Part shown: positions 7,951-8,164 of the stretch, piece by piece | How the letters are laid out: each line of letters opens with the position of its first letter | How positions within the stretch are numbered: the stretch's first letter is position 1 | Assembly: GCA_023428515.1 (NCBI GenBank) | Contig: JAEYXI010000568.1 | Coordinates: 1 to 8,164, forward strand | Origin: Pseudomonadota bacterium | Lineage (GTDB): Bacteria; Pseudomonadota; Alphaproteobacteria; Rhizobiales; Rhizobiaceae | DNA length: 8,164 nt | Direction of reading: 5' to 3' | The notes under the pieces: model-generated | The model's input: only the letters and a program-made list of their open reading frames with translations | Database searches by the model: none | Told to the model about the DNA's origin: nothing | Made by a program: the position numbers and the translations under genes

Positions 7951-8164
7951 TGGCTGCGTTGTTTGTCATTGGGCAGCATCTGCAGAATGATCCACGGCAT
8001 CTCGCATTATGCGGTCTTGCACTGGACTACGCCAGCGGAAGCTGGCTTCGTGTGGAGACGACCCGACTAGGACATTTACACTGACAGTTGAGATGTCGGA
8101 TTCATGGTCCAAAGCTGCCGTTGGTAACGTGCTTGCGCAACAGTCTAAGGTTTCATTCCGAACG

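Larger units (their letters stand above)
7771..8164. other. non-coding or unrecognised stretch 3' of the tRNA gene, rich in short repeats
   Basis: I can support no gene in these 394 bases. Hand-counted GC is about 55%, lower than the neighbouring genes. The only sizeable open frame (7807-8070, 87 codons) has no ribosome binding site, a weaker third-position GC bias than the real genes and no recognisable motif. The stretch contains two copies of TTGGCGGACAG and two copies of ACAGTCTGTCG, and several dyads built from CTGTC/GACAG. It may be the regulatory region of a gene to the right, or the start of an inserted element. Confidence 0.5.

Noticed and set aside
7807..8070. 87-codon frame 3' of the tRNA gene
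   Set aside because: It has no ribosome binding site, a weaker third-position GC bias than the real genes and no recognisable motif. The repeated ADRL/ADRC segments only reflect the DNA repeats.
8071..8164. Possible insertion-sequence end at the right edge (GACAT...ATGTC pairing at 8071-8097)
   Set aside because: The arms are only 5 bp. There is no transposase frame and no target duplication in the window, so it cannot be distinguished from chance.

Overview
This window looks like core chromosome of an alphaproteobacterium of the Rhizobiales (Hyphomicrobiales). A Mesorhizobium-like Phyllobacteriaceae member is my best guess. The grounds are high GC with strong G/C third-position bias, the order rplU-rpmA-acetyltransferase ... 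obgE-proB-proA-nadD, a bL21 protein carrying the long C-terminal extension seen in this order, and CTTGAC-type promoter elements. The assignment comes from remembered family features, not a database search.

Layout, left to right. At 1-518 (+) is the 3' part of a metallo-beta-lactamase-fold hydrolase whose beginning lies outside the window. It converges, with a 3-base gap, on a tightly packed leftward cluster: obgE (3617-4645), proB (2457-3620), proA (1167-2453) and nadD (522-1142). obgE and proB share an ATGA overlap, proB and proA are 3 bases apart, and proA and nadD are 24 bases apart. Next comes a rightward endonuclease/exonuclease/phosphatase-family gene (4759-5613), divergent from obgE. 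It ends at a 10-bp inverted repeat shared as a boundary with a leftward GNAT acetyltransferase gene (5661-6242). Upstream of that, also leftward, lies the ribosomal protein operon rplU-rpmA (6367-7410), which ends in a very clear intrinsic terminator at 6261-6296. A rightward tRNA-Ser(CGA) gene follows (7681-7770), divergent from rplU, with candidate promoters for each in the 270-base gap. The last 394 bases (7771-8164) hold no gene I can support. They have lower GC (about 55% by hand count, against roughly 65% in a counted line of obgE) and a striking concentration of short CTGTC/GACAG repeats.

How the genes work together. rplU and rpmA supply 50S subunit proteins, and ObgE is a GTPase of late 50S assembly and growth control. 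ProB and ProA carry out the first two steps of proline synthesis from glutamate, and NadD makes deamido-NAD. This is a growth-related housekeeping block, not an accessory or defence island. I found no undescribed multi-gene system. The points most worth a second look are the bL21 fusion protein, the changed G4 motif of ObgE, the acetyltransferase gene sitting directly behind a strong terminator, structure in the rplU leader, and the repeat-rich stretch 3' of the tRNA gene.
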